This document shows, piece by piece, positions 55,522 through 64,000 of a stretch of 64,000 bases of DNA (positions are counted from its first letter, which is position 1; each line of letters starts with the position of its first letter). This DNA is from CALKJU01 sp035326425 (GTDB lineage Bacteria; Pseudomonadota; Alphaproteobacteria; Geminicoccales; Geminicoccaceae): positions 116,159 through 180,158 of the forward strand of contig DAOLFG010000001.1 in the NCBI GenBank assembly GCA_035326425.1. The letters are read 5' to 3'. The translations under genes and the position numbers were made by a program. A model generated the notes under the pieces. The model had not been told where the DNA came from and ran no database searches. It worked only from the letters and a program-made list of their open reading frames with translations.

Positions 55522-57132
55522 ATGAAGCTGGACGCGCGGCGCATCCCGTCGGGCACCCTGCTCGAGGCGGACATCTGCATCGTGGGTGCAGGTGCCGCAG
55601 GCATCACGATCGCGTGCGAGCTCGCCGAGAGCGGGCTCGCCGTGCTGCTCATGGAGGCCGGCGGCGAGGACTACGACGACGAGGCCCAGTCGCTCTATGC
55701 CGGCCGCAGCCTGGCCGGGGAGATCGATCCCGCCGTCAACCGCCTGCGCCAGCTCGGCGGGTCGACCAACCACTGGGGTGGCCGCTCGCGGCCGTTCGAG
55801 CCCGAGGATTTCGCCGAGCGGCCGTGGGTTGCCGACAGCGGCTGGCCCATCGCCTATGCCGACTTCGCCGCCCACCTGCCCCGGGCGCTCGAGCTCTGCG
55901 AGATCGAGACGGCCGGGCTCACGGCGGGAGACGGGCTGGCCGAGGCCCTACCCTTCGCGCGAGAGCGCATCGAGAGCGGCCTGTGGCGATTCAGCCCGCC
56001 CACCCAGTTCGGTGCCCGCTATGGCGCTGCGCTCGAGCGGAGCGATGCCGTGCGCCTCGTGCTGCACGCCAACCTCGTCGACATCGGGCTCGACGAGGGA
56101 TGCGGCCGGGTCGAGCGGCTGGAGTTCGCGACCCTGACGGGCAACAGGCTCGCCGTCGCCAGCCGCTTCACTGTCCTGGCCTGCGGCGGCCTGGAGAATC
56201 CGCGCCTGTTGCTGGCCTCGCGCCGGCAGATGAGCCGTGGTATCGGCAACGGCCGCGACTTGGTCGGCCGCTGCTTCATGGGTCATCCGATCTGGGAGCC
56301 GATGGAGATACAGCTCGCCCCCGGCGCCCGCCTGCCGCGGCTCTACAGCCAGGCGCGGCGCGCGGATGGCGAGAGCGAGGGAATGGTCAGGCTGGCCAGG
56401 AGTGCTCAGGCCGAGCTGGGCACGACCTGCGTCGACGGCGCCTTCTACACCGGCGGGCAGTTCGGGCCGCCCGGCATGCGCGCGGCTAGGCGCCTCTGGC
56501 AGGCGGCGCGGCGCGGCAAGGTGCCGGACCGGCTCGGCCGGGACATCGCGACGCTGCTGGGCGGTATCGGCGAGGTCGCCAAGGTCGGCATGTCGCGCAT
56601 CGGCATCGCCATGCCGGAGCCGGCGGTGGTGACGGTGAGCACGCTGGTCGAGCAGCCGCCGGACCGGCAGAGCCGGGTGATGCTCGGCGACGAGCTCGAC
56701 ATGCTCGGCATGCCGCGCCTCGCCGTCGACTGGCGGGTGGGCGATGCCGAGCGTCAGGCCATGGCGGCCTTCTGCCGCGTGCTGGGAGAGGAGGTCGGGC
56801 GGATCGGGCTCGGCCGGGCGCGCCTCGCCGACTGGATCGTCGATCCGGAGATGCCCCTGCCCCGGCACAGCAACAGCGCACACCATCTCGGCACCACCCG
56901 GATGGGCGAGGATCCGGCGACCAGTGTCGTCGACCGCCACTGCCGTATCCATGGCATCGGCAACCTGTTCGTCGCCGGCAGCTCGGTGTTCCCGACCGGC
57001 GGCAGCGTGCATCCGACGCTGAACCTCGTGGCCTTGGCTGTGCGGCTGGCCTCCCACCTCCGGGTGCTCGCCACGCGCAACGGCATGCATCCGCTGGCGG
57101 CCCTGCCGGACGACGAGACCGTCAGTCGGTGA
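55522..57132 (+). CDS. GMC-family FAD-dependent oxidoreductase
   Basis: 536 residues from ATG 55522. ADICIVGAGAAGITIACELAE and LLMEAGG form the dinucleotide fold, LGGSTNHWGG is a typical FAD-contact motif, and the C-terminal NSAHHLGTTRMG with NLFVAGSSVFPTGGSVHPTLN contains the catalytic His and FAD end. It probably oxidises a sugar or alcohol. No signal peptide. The end overlaps the convergent rnhB by 11 bases. Confidence 0.9.
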   Translation: MKLDARRIPSGTLLEADICIVGAGAAGITIACELAESGLAVLLMEAGGEDYDDEAQSLYAGRSLAGEIDPAVNRLRQLGGSTNHWGGRSRPFEPEDFAERPWVADSGWPIAYADFAAHLPRALELCEIETAGLTAGDGLAEALPFARERIESGLWRFSPPTQFGARYGAALERSDAVRLVLHANLVDIGLDEGCGRVERLEFATLTGNRLAVASRFTVLACGGLENPRLLLASRRQMSRGIGNGRDLVGRCFMGHPIWEPMEIQLAPGARLPRLYSQARRADGESEGMVRLARSAQAELGTTCVDGAFYTGGQFGPPGMRAARRLWQAARRGKVPDRLGRDIATLLGGIGEVAKVGMSRIGIAMPEPAVVTVSTLVEQPPDRQSRVMLGDELDMLGMPRLAVDWRVGDAERQAMAAFCRVLGEEVGRIGLGRARLADWIVDPEMPLPRHSNSAHHLGTTRMGEDPATSVVDRHCRIHGIGNLFVAGSSVFPTGGSVHPTLNLVALAVRLASHLRVLATRNGMHPLAALPDDETVSR

Positions 57133-57736
57133 GGCCGAGGGTGAGCTGGCGCGCCGGCGCGAAGCTGCGGCGATGGTGCGGGCTGAGGCCGGCCCGGCTC
57201 ATCGCCCGCAGGTGCTCGGGCGTGCCGTAGCCGGCGTTGCGTTCCCAGCCATAGGCCGGATAGCGCAGGGCCAGCCGCGCCATCAGCCGGTCGCGCGCCA
57301 CCTTGGCGACGATCGAGGCGGCGCCGATCGACGGATCGAGGGCGTCGCCGTCGACGATGCAGACCGTCTCGATGCCGAACGCCGGGGCCCGGTTGCCGTC
57401 GACCAGCAGTCGGCGCGGCGACAGCCGCAGCCGGGCCACGGCCCGGCGCATGGCGAGGAAAGTCGCCTGCAGGATGTTGATGCGGTCGATCTCCTCGACC
57501 GAGGCGGCGGCGAGGCCGACGGCCGCGCAATCGACGATCTGCCGCGCCAGCTCCTGCCGCCGCGCCGCCGGCAGCTTCTTGGAATCGGCGATCCCCGGCA
57601 CCGGCCGCGACAGGATCACCGCCGCTGCCACCACCGGGCCGGCGAGCGGCCCGCGCCCGACCTCGTCGATCCCGGCCACCTCGTGCAGCAGCGGCTCGGC
57701 ACCCTCGAGCGCCACCCCACTGGCACCACCGCTCAT
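57122..57736 (-). CDS. rnhB: Ribonuclease HII
   Basis: 204 residues. AGIDEVGRGPLAGPVVAAAVIL holds the first two catalytic acids and ADSKKLPAARR, LLVDGNRAP and ASIVAKVARDR complete the family pattern. It cuts RNA in RNA-DNA hybrids at misincorporated ribonucleotides. The start overlaps the asparaginase-like stop (ATGA). Confidence 0.95.
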   Translation of the reverse strand: MSGGASGVALEGAEPLLHEVAGIDEVGRGPLAGPVVAAAVILSRPVPGIADSKKLPAARRQELARQIVDCAAVGLAAASVEEIDRINILQATFLAMRRAVARLRLSPRRLLVDGNRAPAFGIETVCIVDGDALDPSIGAASIVAKVARDRLMARLALRYPAYGWERNAGYGTPEHLRAMSRAGLSPHHRRSFAPARQLTLGLTD

Positions 57737-58755
57737 CGCACCTCCATCCGTCCCGGCCAATCGGCGAGCGCGGCCACCGCACCGACCTCCTCGCCGGCCC
57801 GGCTGTGCAACACCGGCCGGCCGAATGCCGCCAGCGCCGCTTCGGCGGGCCCGTGCACCGCCCCCAGCGCGCGCAGGCAGGCGACGAGGGCGGCCTCGCT
57901 GGCGCGCGTGGCGCCGTCCTCGACCTTGAGCGCCAGCCCCAGGCCGGGCGCGTGCAGCGCCGCGATGTAGACACCCTCGGCACCGGTCTTGGCCGTGACG
58001 TCGGGCAGGGCCTGCATCACCGCCGTGCAGCATCGGCCGGTGCCGGCCACCAGCTCGGGGTGCCTGCGCATCGCGCGCGAGACGCGCTCGAGCGCGGCGC
58101 GACGCGGCGCCGGCAGGCCGTCCGGCCGCGCCAGCCGGGCCGTGGCGATGGCGAGCCCACGCAACGGCAGCGCCCAGGTCGGCAGGCTGCAGCCGTCGGT
58201 GCCCGAGGGCGGCGGCTCGGACAGGTCGGCCAGCTCGGCGATGATGCCGGCGATCCGGCGCTGCAGCGTGCCATCGGCATGGGCGTAGTGCGCCACCGGC
58301 AGGCCGAGATGCAGCGAGGCCGTCAGCATGCCGCAGTGCTTGCCCGAGCAGTTGTCGTGCACGCGGCGCGGCCGCTCGCCCCGCGCCGCCATGGCGGCGG
58401 CGGTCGGCGCGTGGATCGGCGGGTGGCCGCCGCAGGCCAGCGCGGACTCGTCGAGGCCGAGCCGCGCCAGCCAGCGCTCGACCAGGCCGACATGCATGGG
58501 CTCGCCGCTGTGCGAGGCGCAGGCCAGCGCCAGCTCGGCGTCGCCCAGGCCGAAGGCGTCGGCGGCACCGCTCTCGACCAGCGGCAGCGCCTGGAACGGC
58601 TTGACCGCCGAGCGCGGATAGACCGGCTGGTCGACGTCGCCGATGGCCTCCACCACCCGGCCGGCGGCATCGGCGATGCAGACGTGTGCGCGATGCCGGC
58701 TCTCGACCAGCCCGCCGCGCCAGACCTCCACTGCGACCGGTGCGACCGTCACCAT
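57733..58755 (-). CDS. Asparaginase, thermolabile/Rhizobium type (Asparaginase_II family)
   Basis: 340 residues from ATG 58755. EVWRGGLVESRHRAHVCIAD, ACASHSGEPMHV, VHDNCSGKHCGML (family's catalytic serine and cysteines) and DGCSLPTWALPL identify the Asparaginase_II (AnsA/ReAV-like) group. It hydrolyses asparagine in the cytoplasm and is unrelated in sequence to the E. coli enzymes. Co-translated with rnhB. Confidence 0.9.
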   Translation of the reverse strand: MVTVAPVAVEVWRGGLVESRHRAHVCIADAAGRVVEAIGDVDQPVYPRSAVKPFQALPLVESGAADAFGLGDAELALACASHSGEPMHVGLVERWLARLGLDESALACGGHPPIHAPTAAAMAARGERPRRVHDNCSGKHCGMLTASLHLGLPVAHYAHADGTLQRRIAGIIAELADLSEPPPSGTDGCSLPTWALPLRGLAIATARLARPDGLPAPRRAALERVSRAMRRHPELVAGTGRCCTAVMQALPDVTAKTGAEGVYIAALHAPGLGLALKVEDGATRASEAALVACLRALGAVHGPAEAALAAFGRPVLHSRAGEEVGAVAALADWPGRMEVR

Positions 58756-58836
58756 GTCCCGACACCGCCTGCCCCTGGCTTCCTGGCGGCGGACAAGCCA
58801 CAACCGGCCCGGATTGGCAATCCAGCCGGACAGCTC

Positions 58837-59184
58837 ATGCCCGACCGCACCTTCGCCGTCGTTGCCGCCCTGCTCGGCCTGGTCGCCGTCGCGGCCGGCG
58901 CCTTCGCGGCGCACGGCATCGGCGATCCGCGCGCCGCCGGCCTCGTCGAGACGGCATCGCGCTACCAGATGTGGCACGCCCTGGCGATGCTGGCGCTCTG
59001 CCTCTCGCCGGTGCGGGCGGGCGCGGCACTGGCGGCGTTCGCCGCCGGCGTCGTGCTGTTCAGCGGCAGCCTCTACGGCCTCGCCATGGGAGCGCCCCGG
59101 CCGATCGCCTGGGTGACGCCGGTCGGCGGCATGCTGCTGATCGCCGGCTGGGCGCTGGCGGCGCTGGCCTTGTGGCGCCGCTGA
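58837..59184 (+). CDS. DUF423 small membrane protein
   Basis: 115 residues, four predicted helices. The family motifs AGAFAAHG and TASRYQMWHALAML are clear, as is FSGSLYGLAMGAPRPIAWVTPVGGMLLIAGW. Function unknown; a widespread inner-membrane protein. Divergent from the asparaginase gene. Confidence 0.92.
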   Translation: MPDRTFAVVAALLGLVAVAAGAFAAHGIGDPRAAGLVETASRYQMWHALAMLALCLSPVRAGAALAAFAAGVVLFSGSLYGLAMGAPRPIAWVTPVGGMLLIAGWALAALALWRR

Positions 59185-59194
59185 CGGCCGGGGT

Positions 59195-60688
59195 TCAGGG
59201 CCCGGCGGCGAGAAAGGCCCGGATGTCCGCCGCCGGCAGCAGCGTGGCGCCGAGCTCCCTGGTCTCGGCCACCATCGCCATCACCCGCTCGCCCGCCAGC
59301 ACTGGCGTGCCGTCCGGCGGCCTGACCGGATCGTCCGGCTGCCACAGCAGGCCGCCGGCGCCGTCGTCCCTGGCGAGCCGGCCGCGCGCGCCCTCGGCCG
59401 GGCCACCCGGCCAGGCCAGCACGGCTTCGGGGCCGGAGGGCTGTCCGCCGTCGATGTCGAGAGGCACCGAGGCCGCCGGCACCCGCAGCAGGGCCAGGCC
59501 GCGGTTGCGGTCGCGCCGCTCGACCATGGCGAAGGCGGTGCGACCGTCGGCGCCCGTGACACGGGCGATGTCGGAGCCGCGCACCAGCCGGTAGAGCGTC
59601 AGCACGCGCTCGTCACCGACATGGAATCCCACGCCCTCGCCGGCATTGCCGGCGACCTCGACGAGGCTGGCGGCGACCCGTGGCACCGTGGCGACGTTGG
59701 CCGGCCGGGCATCGCTCGTGGCCGCCCACCGCGCCAGCAGGTCATCGGCCCGTTCCCGGCGATCGGTGCCGGCCTGCTGCAACCTCTCCAGCAGGGTCGA
59801 GACCCGCAGGGGCGGCGGCGAGCGCTCCCAGGCCGCCAGCGCCGCGAGGTCGACGGAGGCCGGAGCCTCGTCGGAGCGTCCGACATCGGTGTCGCGCCGG
59901 CCCTCGTCGACCCGGAACACCGTCGTCTCCACGACCTGCACGCTGGATTCTCGCAAGGCCCCGGCGCCGCTGTCCAGCAGCCCTGCGCGCGCCATCGCGC
60001 CGCGGCTGGCCTCGAGCTCGGCGGTCTCGTAGCTGTAGCGGCGCAGATAGGGCCGGTCGATCTCTGCCGGGGTTTCGGCCAGGCGCTGGCGCAGCGCGGC
60101 CTCCTCGCTCATCCGCACCGCCTTGTCGACGCCCGCCATCACCAGCTGGGCGACATTGCCGATGAGATCGACCATCGGCTCGCCGGTGGTCAGGAGGTTG
60201 GTGTCGCTGCCTCGGCTGTTCTCGGCGCGCGCCAGGGCCTTGCGCAGCTCGGCATGCTCGGGATTGGCCGCCCTTTCCATGCCGTCGGCATAGGAGGAGC
60301 GCACCGTCTCGCGCCGCAGCAGCCGGCGCTGCGCCGCCGGCAGCGGCCGCGGCGCCTCGACGATCAGCACGCAACCTGCGCCGGCCGCATCGGCCTGGGC
60401 CGGCAGCCCCAGATCGTTCTCGATGCCCGCGGCGTCGCCGACCAGCCGGAGGGCCAGCCCTGGCGGGGCGCCGCCCTCGGCCAGGGCACGCGCCGCCAGC
60501 GTCCGGCAGCCCGATGCCTCGCGCAGCGGCTCGGCCCAGGGATCCCCGGGCTCGTCGAGCTTGTCGGGCGTGTGGGCCGGCGCCTCGGCCGGCGGCGGGC
60601 CCGGAACGGGCGAGACGCAGGCGGCGAGCAGCCACAACGAGCCGGCGGCGACGATCGCCGAGATTGCAGAACGCCCCACGCCAGCCAC
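59195..60688 (-). CDS. Lipoprotein with a trypsin-like fold lacking catalytic residues
   Basis: 497 residues from GTG 60688; GTG 60679 is also possible. The lipobox LLAAC ends the signal at about residue 25, so the protein is lipid-anchored. The C-terminal ~150 residues follow the S1 protease pattern: GVGFHVGDERVLTLYRLV for GxGFxVGxGxVLTNAHVV, then RGLALLRV for DLALLRV, then PPDGTPVL near the serine site. The His, Asp and Ser of the triad are all replaced, so it is a pseudoprotease if the alignment holds. The middle part has long helices of unknown family. Confidence 0.72.
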   Translation of the reverse strand: MAGVGRSAISAIVAAGSLWLLAACVSPVPGPPPAEAPAHTPDKLDEPGDPWAEPLREASGCRTLAARALAEGGAPPGLALRLVGDAAGIENDLGLPAQADAAGAGCVLIVEAPRPLPAAQRRLLRRETVRSSYADGMERAANPEHAELRKALARAENSRGSDTNLLTTGEPMVDLIGNVAQLVMAGVDKAVRMSEEAALRQRLAETPAEIDRPYLRRYSYETAELEASRGAMARAGLLDSGAGALRESSVQVVETTVFRVDEGRRDTDVGRSDEAPASVDLAALAAWERSPPPLRVSTLLERLQQAGTDRRERADDLLARWAATSDARPANVATVPRVAASLVEVAGNAGEGVGFHVGDERVLTLYRLVRGSDIARVTGADGRTAFAMVERRDRNRGLALLRVPAASVPLDIDGGQPSGPEAVLAWPGGPAEGARGRLARDDGAGGLLWQPDDPVRPPDGTPVLAGERVMAMVAETRELGATLLPAADIRAFLAAGP

Positions 60689-60752
60689 CGCCCCCCGAGC
60701 AATCAACGCACGATCGAAGCTATCATTGATCGCGCGTGGATTGAAATAGGGT

Positions 60753-62114
60753 TCAGGCGGCGCTCTGCAGCCTCGCCAGCCGCTCGATCTCCTGGCCGGT
60801 GCTGCCCAGCACCTCGTCAAGCAGGGCGGCGTCCTCGGCCTCGACCATCACGCGGATGACGGGCTCGGTGCCCGAGGCCCGCACCAACAGCCGGCCGCGA
60901 TCGCCGAGACGCTCCTGCTGGCGGTCCAGCGCCGCCGCGATGTCCGGCGCGGAAAGGTCGATCCGGCGCTGGATGCGGATGTTGCGCAGCCGTTGCGGTA
61001 GTGGCGCGAACGGCCGGCCGACCTCGCTGATCGGGCGGTCCTGCTGCAGCATCACCGCCAGCACCTGCAGCGCCGCCAGCAGGCCGTCGCCGGTGGTGGC
61101 GAAGTCGGTGAGGATGATGTGGCCGGACTGCTCGCCGCCGAGGTTGAGGCCATCGCTGCGCATGCACTCGACGACGTAGCGGTCGCCGACCGCGGTGCGG
61201 CGCAGCTCGAGGCCGAGCCCGGCCAGGTGGCGCTCGAGCCCGAGGTTGGACATCAGGGTCGCCGCCACCGCGCCGCCGCGCAGCCTGCCGTCGGCCTGCC
61301 AGCGGCCGGCGATCAGCGCCAGCACCTGGTCGCCGTCGACGATGCCGCCCTTCTCGTCGACCAGCACGAGGCGGTCGGCGTCGCCGTCCAGCGCTATGCC
61401 GAGCGCGGCCCCCTGTTCCAGCACCGCCGTCCGCAGGGCCTCGGGATGGGTCGAGCCGCAGCCTTCGTTGATGTTGAGGCCGTTGGGCGCGGTGCCGATC
61501 CGGACCACCTCGGCCCCAAGCTCCCAGAGTAGGTCGGGAGCGATATGGTAGGCGGCACCGTGCGCCGCATCGACCACGATCTTGAGCCCCGCCAGGGTCA
61601 GGCCCTTGGGGAAGCTGCTCTTCAGGCTCTCGATGTAGCGGCCCTTGGCCTCGACGATGCGCTGCGCCCGGCCGAGCTCGGCCGGTGCGGCCAGCTTCTC
61701 GCTGCCATTGGCCTCGATCAGCCGCTCGAGCTCGATCTCGAGATCGTCCGACAGCTTGAAGCCGTCGGGCCCGAACAGCTTGATGCCGTTGTCCTCGAAC
61801 GGATTGTGCGACGCCGAGACCATGACGCCGAGATCGGCCCTGAGCGAGCGGGTGAGGAACGCCACGGCCGGCGTCGGCATCGGCCCCAGCAGGATGACGT
61901 CCATGCCCGAGCTGATGAGCCCGGCGGTCAGCGCCGGCTCGATCATGTAGCCCGACAGCCGGGTGTCCTTGCCGATCACCACCCGGTGCACGTGGTCGCC
62001 GCGGCGGAACAGGCTGCCCGCGGCCTTGCCGAGCGCCAGCGCCACGTCGGCGGTCATCGGGTGGCTGTTGGCCCGGCCGCGGATGCCGTCGGTGCCGAAC
62101 AGGCGTCGTGTCAT
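60753..62114 (-). CDS. glmM: Phosphoglucosamine mutase
   Basis: 453 residues. GVMVSASHNPFEDNGIK holds the phosphorylated serine, GDADRLVLVD the metal-binding loop, GEQSGHI the sugar loop and RASGTEPVIRVM the phosphate loop. It converts glucosamine 6-phosphate to the 1-phosphate for UDP-GlcNAc synthesis. Normal length. Divergent from the small gene and rph. Confidence 0.97.
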   Translation of the reverse strand: MTRRLFGTDGIRGRANSHPMTADVALALGKAAGSLFRRGDHVHRVVIGKDTRLSGYMIEPALTAGLISSGMDVILLGPMPTPAVAFLTRSLRADLGVMVSASHNPFEDNGIKLFGPDGFKLSDDLEIELERLIEANGSEKLAAPAELGRAQRIVEAKGRYIESLKSSFPKGLTLAGLKIVVDAAHGAAYHIAPDLLWELGAEVVRIGTAPNGLNINEGCGSTHPEALRTAVLEQGAALGIALDGDADRLVLVDEKGGIVDGDQVLALIAGRWQADGRLRGGAVAATLMSNLGLERHLAGLGLELRRTAVGDRYVVECMRSDGLNLGGEQSGHIILTDFATTGDGLLAALQVLAVMLQQDRPISEVGRPFAPLPQRLRNIRIQRRIDLSAPDIAAALDRQQERLGDRGRLLVRASGTEPVIRVMVEAEDAALLDEVLGSTGQEIERLARLQSAA

Positions 62115-62268
62115 GGTGGCTCGCTGCTCCGGATGGGACCGCGCCGATGTAGCAAAGGCCAGCCTATCGACCCAACGATCCGTTGCGGGAAGCCCCCAGC
62201 GATATACCCGGCTGTGACGAAAGCGCACCTGCCGCCATCGCCGGCGGCGCTCATGGCATGATTGGGGC

Positions 62269-62484
62269 ATGAGCGAATCCGCGCATCGCTTCGCGAGCCG
62301 CCGCCAGGAGGTGATCGAGCCGCCGAGGCCGCATGGCCTGGTCGAGCGCCTTCCGGTTCCCGCCGCCGCGGTCGGCGCCACCTATGCCAAGGCCGACGGC
62401 GCGCCGGTCGACGGCGACCGCCGCCGCCGGCGGCGGACCGGACGGGAGCCCTGGCGCGGCCGGTTCGTCGACCTCGTCGGCTGA
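62269..62484 (+). CDS. Small basic hypothetical protein
   Basis: 71 residues with a block of consecutive arginines and the end EPWRGRFVDLVG. I do not recognise a family. ATG 62269 follows a GGGG run that may serve as a ribosome-binding site. It lies in the 450-base gap between glmM and rph, and a chance open frame in this GC-rich DNA cannot be ruled out. Confidence 0.35.
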   Translation: MSESAHRFASRRQEVIEPPRPHGLVERLPVPAAAVGATYAKADGAPVDGDRRRRRRTGREPWRGRFVDLVG

Positions 62485-62563
62485 GCGGCCGATCGTTCGG
62501 CCTTTGACGCCGCCGGCACATCGGCTATCCACGCGCACCTTGCTCAACAGCCGAGTTCGATCC

Positions 62564-63283
62564 ATGCGACCATCCGGCCGCGCCGCCGACGCGTTGCGTC
62601 CCGTCAGCCTCGAGGTCGGCGTCAACCGCCATGCCGAGGGCTCGTGCCTGGTGCGCTATGGCGAGACCCATGTGCTGTGCACCGCCACGGTCGAGGAACG
62701 GGTGCCGCCGTTCCTGCGCAACACCGGCAAGGGCTGGGTCACGGCCGAATACGGCATGCTGCCGCGCTCGACCAACAGCCGCACCCAGCGCGAGGCGGCG
62801 CGCGGCAAGCAGTCCGGCCGCACCCAGGAGATCCAGCGGCTGATCGGCCGCTCACTGCGCGCCGTCACCGATCTCGCCGGCCTCGGCGAGCGCCAGGTCG
62901 TGCTCGACTGCGACGTGCTGCAGGCCGATGGCGGCACCCGCACCGCCTCGATCACCGGCGCCTGGGTGGCGCTGCACCAGGCGCTGGCCAAGGTGGTGGC
63001 TTCGGGCGGGCTGCCGAGGCTGCCGCTGCGCGAGCCGGTGGCGGCGGTGTCGTGCGGGCTCGTCGCCGGCGAGGCGGTGCTCGACCTCGACTATGCCGAG
63101 GACAGCACCGCCGAGGCCGACGCCAATTTCGTGCTGTCGGCGTCGGGCGGCATCGTCGAGATCCAGGTCACCGCCGAGCAGACCCCGATCTCGGCCGAGG
63201 ACTTCGCCCGGCTGCACGCGCTGGCGGCGACCGGCATCCGCCGGCTGGTCGAGATCCAGTCGGCAACGGTGGCGCTGAGGTGA
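62564..63283 (+). CDS. rph: Ribonuclease PH
   Basis: 239 residues. RPVSLEVGVNRHAEGSCLVRYGETHVLCTATVEE, MLPRSTNSRTQREAARGKQSGRTQEIQRLIGRSLRAV and DCDVLQADGGTRTASITGA are strict RNase PH motifs, including the phosphate-binding arginines and catalytic Asp. It trims tRNA 3' ends phosphorolytically. Its stop overlaps the rdgB start (GTGA), the usual rph-rdgB pair. Confidence 0.97.
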   Translation: MRPSGRAADALRPVSLEVGVNRHAEGSCLVRYGETHVLCTATVEERVPPFLRNTGKGWVTAEYGMLPRSTNSRTQREAARGKQSGRTQEIQRLIGRSLRAVTDLAGLGERQVVLDCDVLQADGGTRTASITGAWVALHQALAKVVASGGLPRLPLREPVAAVSCGLVAGEAVLDLDYAEDSTAEADANFVLSASGGIVEIQVTAEQTPISAEDFARLHALAATGIRRLVEIQSATVALR

Positions 63284-63924
63284 GCCGCCGCCGCTTCACC
63301 GGCGACCGGCTGATGCTGGCGACGCACAATCGCGGCAAGGTCGACGAGTTCGCCATCCTGCTGCGGCCGCGCGGTGTGGCCGTGCTGTCGGCCGGCGATC
63401 TCGGGCTCGCCGAGCCCGAGGAGACCGAGGACAGCTTCGCCGGCAACGCCCTGATCAAGGCCCGCGCCGCCGTCGCCGCCACCGGCCTGCCGGCGCTTAG
63501 CGACGACAGCGGCCTGGTCGTGCCGGCGCTCGACGGCGCTCCCGGCATCCACACCGCCCGCTGGGCCGGCCCGGCGCGCGACTTCGACATGGCGATGGAG
63601 CGTGTCGCCGAGGCGCTGCGCCGGCGCTACGGCGGCTTTGCCGCCGCCGATGCGCGCGCCGAGTTCGTGGCCGTGCTGTGCCTCGCCTGGCCCGACGGCC
63701 ATGCCGAGCTCTACGAGGGCAGATGCGCCGGCACGCTGGTCGAGCACCCCCGCGGCGGCCACCGCTTCGGCTTCGACCCGATGTTCGTGCCGCGAGGCGA
63801 GACCCGCACCTTCGCCGAGATGGACCCGGTCGAGAAGCACCGCTTCAGCCATCGCGGCCGTGCCGTGCAGGCTCTGCTCGCAGGCTCGTTCGCCGAGCGG
63901 CCTTGCGATGAGGCCGCCCCTTAG
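63280..63924 (+). CDS. rdgB: dITP/XTP pyrophosphatase (RdgB/HAM1)
   Basis: 214 residues from GTG 63280. LATHNRGKVDEFAILL (substrate and nucleotide binding), SFAGNALIKARAAV, LSDDSGLVVPALDGAPGIHTARWAG and FGFDPMFVP, ending in SHRGRAVQAL, are all RdgB motifs. It removes non-canonical purine nucleotides. The N-terminal seven residues precede the motif as is common. Confidence 0.96.
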   Translation: MSRRRFTGDRLMLATHNRGKVDEFAILLRPRGVAVLSAGDLGLAEPEETEDSFAGNALIKARAAVAATGLPALSDDSGLVVPALDGAPGIHTARWAGPARDFDMAMERVAEALRRRYGGFAAADARAEFVAVLCLAWPDGHAELYEGRCAGTLVEHPRGGHRFGFDPMFVPRGETRTFAEMDPVEKHRFSHRGRAVQALLAGSFAERPCDEAAP

Positions 63925-63942
63925 CCATATTCCGCGCCGCGT

Positions 63943-64000
63943 GGGGCCGTAGCTCAGCTGGGAGAGCACCTGCTTTGCAAGCAGGGGGTCGTCGGTTCGA
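63943..64000 (+). tRNA. tRNA-Ala (anticodon TGC), 3' end cut by the window edge
   Basis: Starts with acceptor GGGGCCG, T8-A9, D-arm GCTC...GAGC, anticodon stem CCTGC/GCAGG around loop TTTGCAA (anticodon TGC, alanine) and the beginning of the T-arm (GTCGG TTCGA). The remaining T-arm and acceptor strand lie beyond the window. It begins 18 bases after rdgB. Confidence 0.95.

Noticed and set aside
50668..57132. Very long open frames extending through the alpha-2-macroglobulin gene on the opposite strand and upstream of pbpC and the GMC gene
   Set aside because: They are open because of high GC on both strands; the coded sequence is low complexity (Arg/Gly/Ala/Pro) and no family motif appears until the real starts at 50659 and 55522.
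63943..64000. Reading the alanine tRNA as the start of an rRNA operon spacer
   Set aside because: It follows rdgB by 18 bases with no 16S sequence upstream; what lies beyond the window is unknown.

Overview
The window is very GC-rich chromosomal DNA in which nearly every strong gene has an alphaproteobacterial (Rhodospirillales-like) flavour: many ABC import operons joined by ATGA/GTGA overlaps, frequent GTG starts, and ordinary housekeeping genes (mutS, rnhB, glmM, rph, rdgB). I cannot name the genus. No insertion sequence, prophage, rRNA operon or CRISPR array was seen. About 53 protein genes and one partial tRNA are supported.

Layout. 1-7.4 kb: a partial EamA transporter, a ribose-type sugar ABC operon ending in a 2-hydroxyacid dehydrogenase, and rlmJ with an abnormal C-terminus. 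7.4-13.8 kb: a cluster of three related secreted GH26-like glycosidases with a Tat-exported PQQ-type sugar dehydrogenase in their midst, separated by AT-richer spacers that carry hairpin terminators and a repeated promoter-like element. 13.8-19.4 kb: Gfo/Idh/MocA oxidoreductase, zapE, an SAF-domain/RraA pair divergent from a ThDP enzyme, and a Rid-family protein. 19.5-20.8 kb: a lone type III secretion ATPase (sctN). 20.9-26.3 kb: second sugar ABC operon, lactonase-like amidohydrolase, dihaem cytochrome c. 26.4-34.4 kb: PPK2, Ldh-type dehydrogenase, threonine aldolase and a GntR repressor, divergent from a NitT/TauT-type ABC operon with a fumarylpyruvate-hydrolase-like enzyme. 34.6-38.8 kb: ferric-iron-type ABC operon. 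38.9-40.8 kb: a DHFR-like reductase, then a CesT-type secretion chaperone directly followed by a protein with a eukaryotic-type RGS domain. 40.8-45.3 kb: AraC-Ogt fusion, 2-keto-3-deoxy-galactonate/gluconate catabolism (dgoA, dgoK, kdgK), macro-domain and EF-hand proteins. 45.4-64 kb: mutS, PBP1C with alpha-2-macroglobulin, GMC oxidoreductase, rnhB, asparaginase, DUF423, a lipoprotein with a dead protease fold, glmM, rph, rdgB and tRNA-Ala.

The most striking content is the chaperone-effector pair at 39.6-40.8 kb. The second protein has a C-terminal RGS domain that, by my alignment from memory, retains the asparagines animal RGS proteins use to accelerate GTP hydrolysis by G-alpha subunits. 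Together with the sctN-type ATPase about 19 kb away, this suggests a type III secretion system that delivers a G-protein GTPase-activating effector into a eukaryotic host such as an amoeba. The rest of the apparatus is not in the window. The second point of interest is the GH26-like triplet with its sugar dehydrogenase, whose substrate is unknown.
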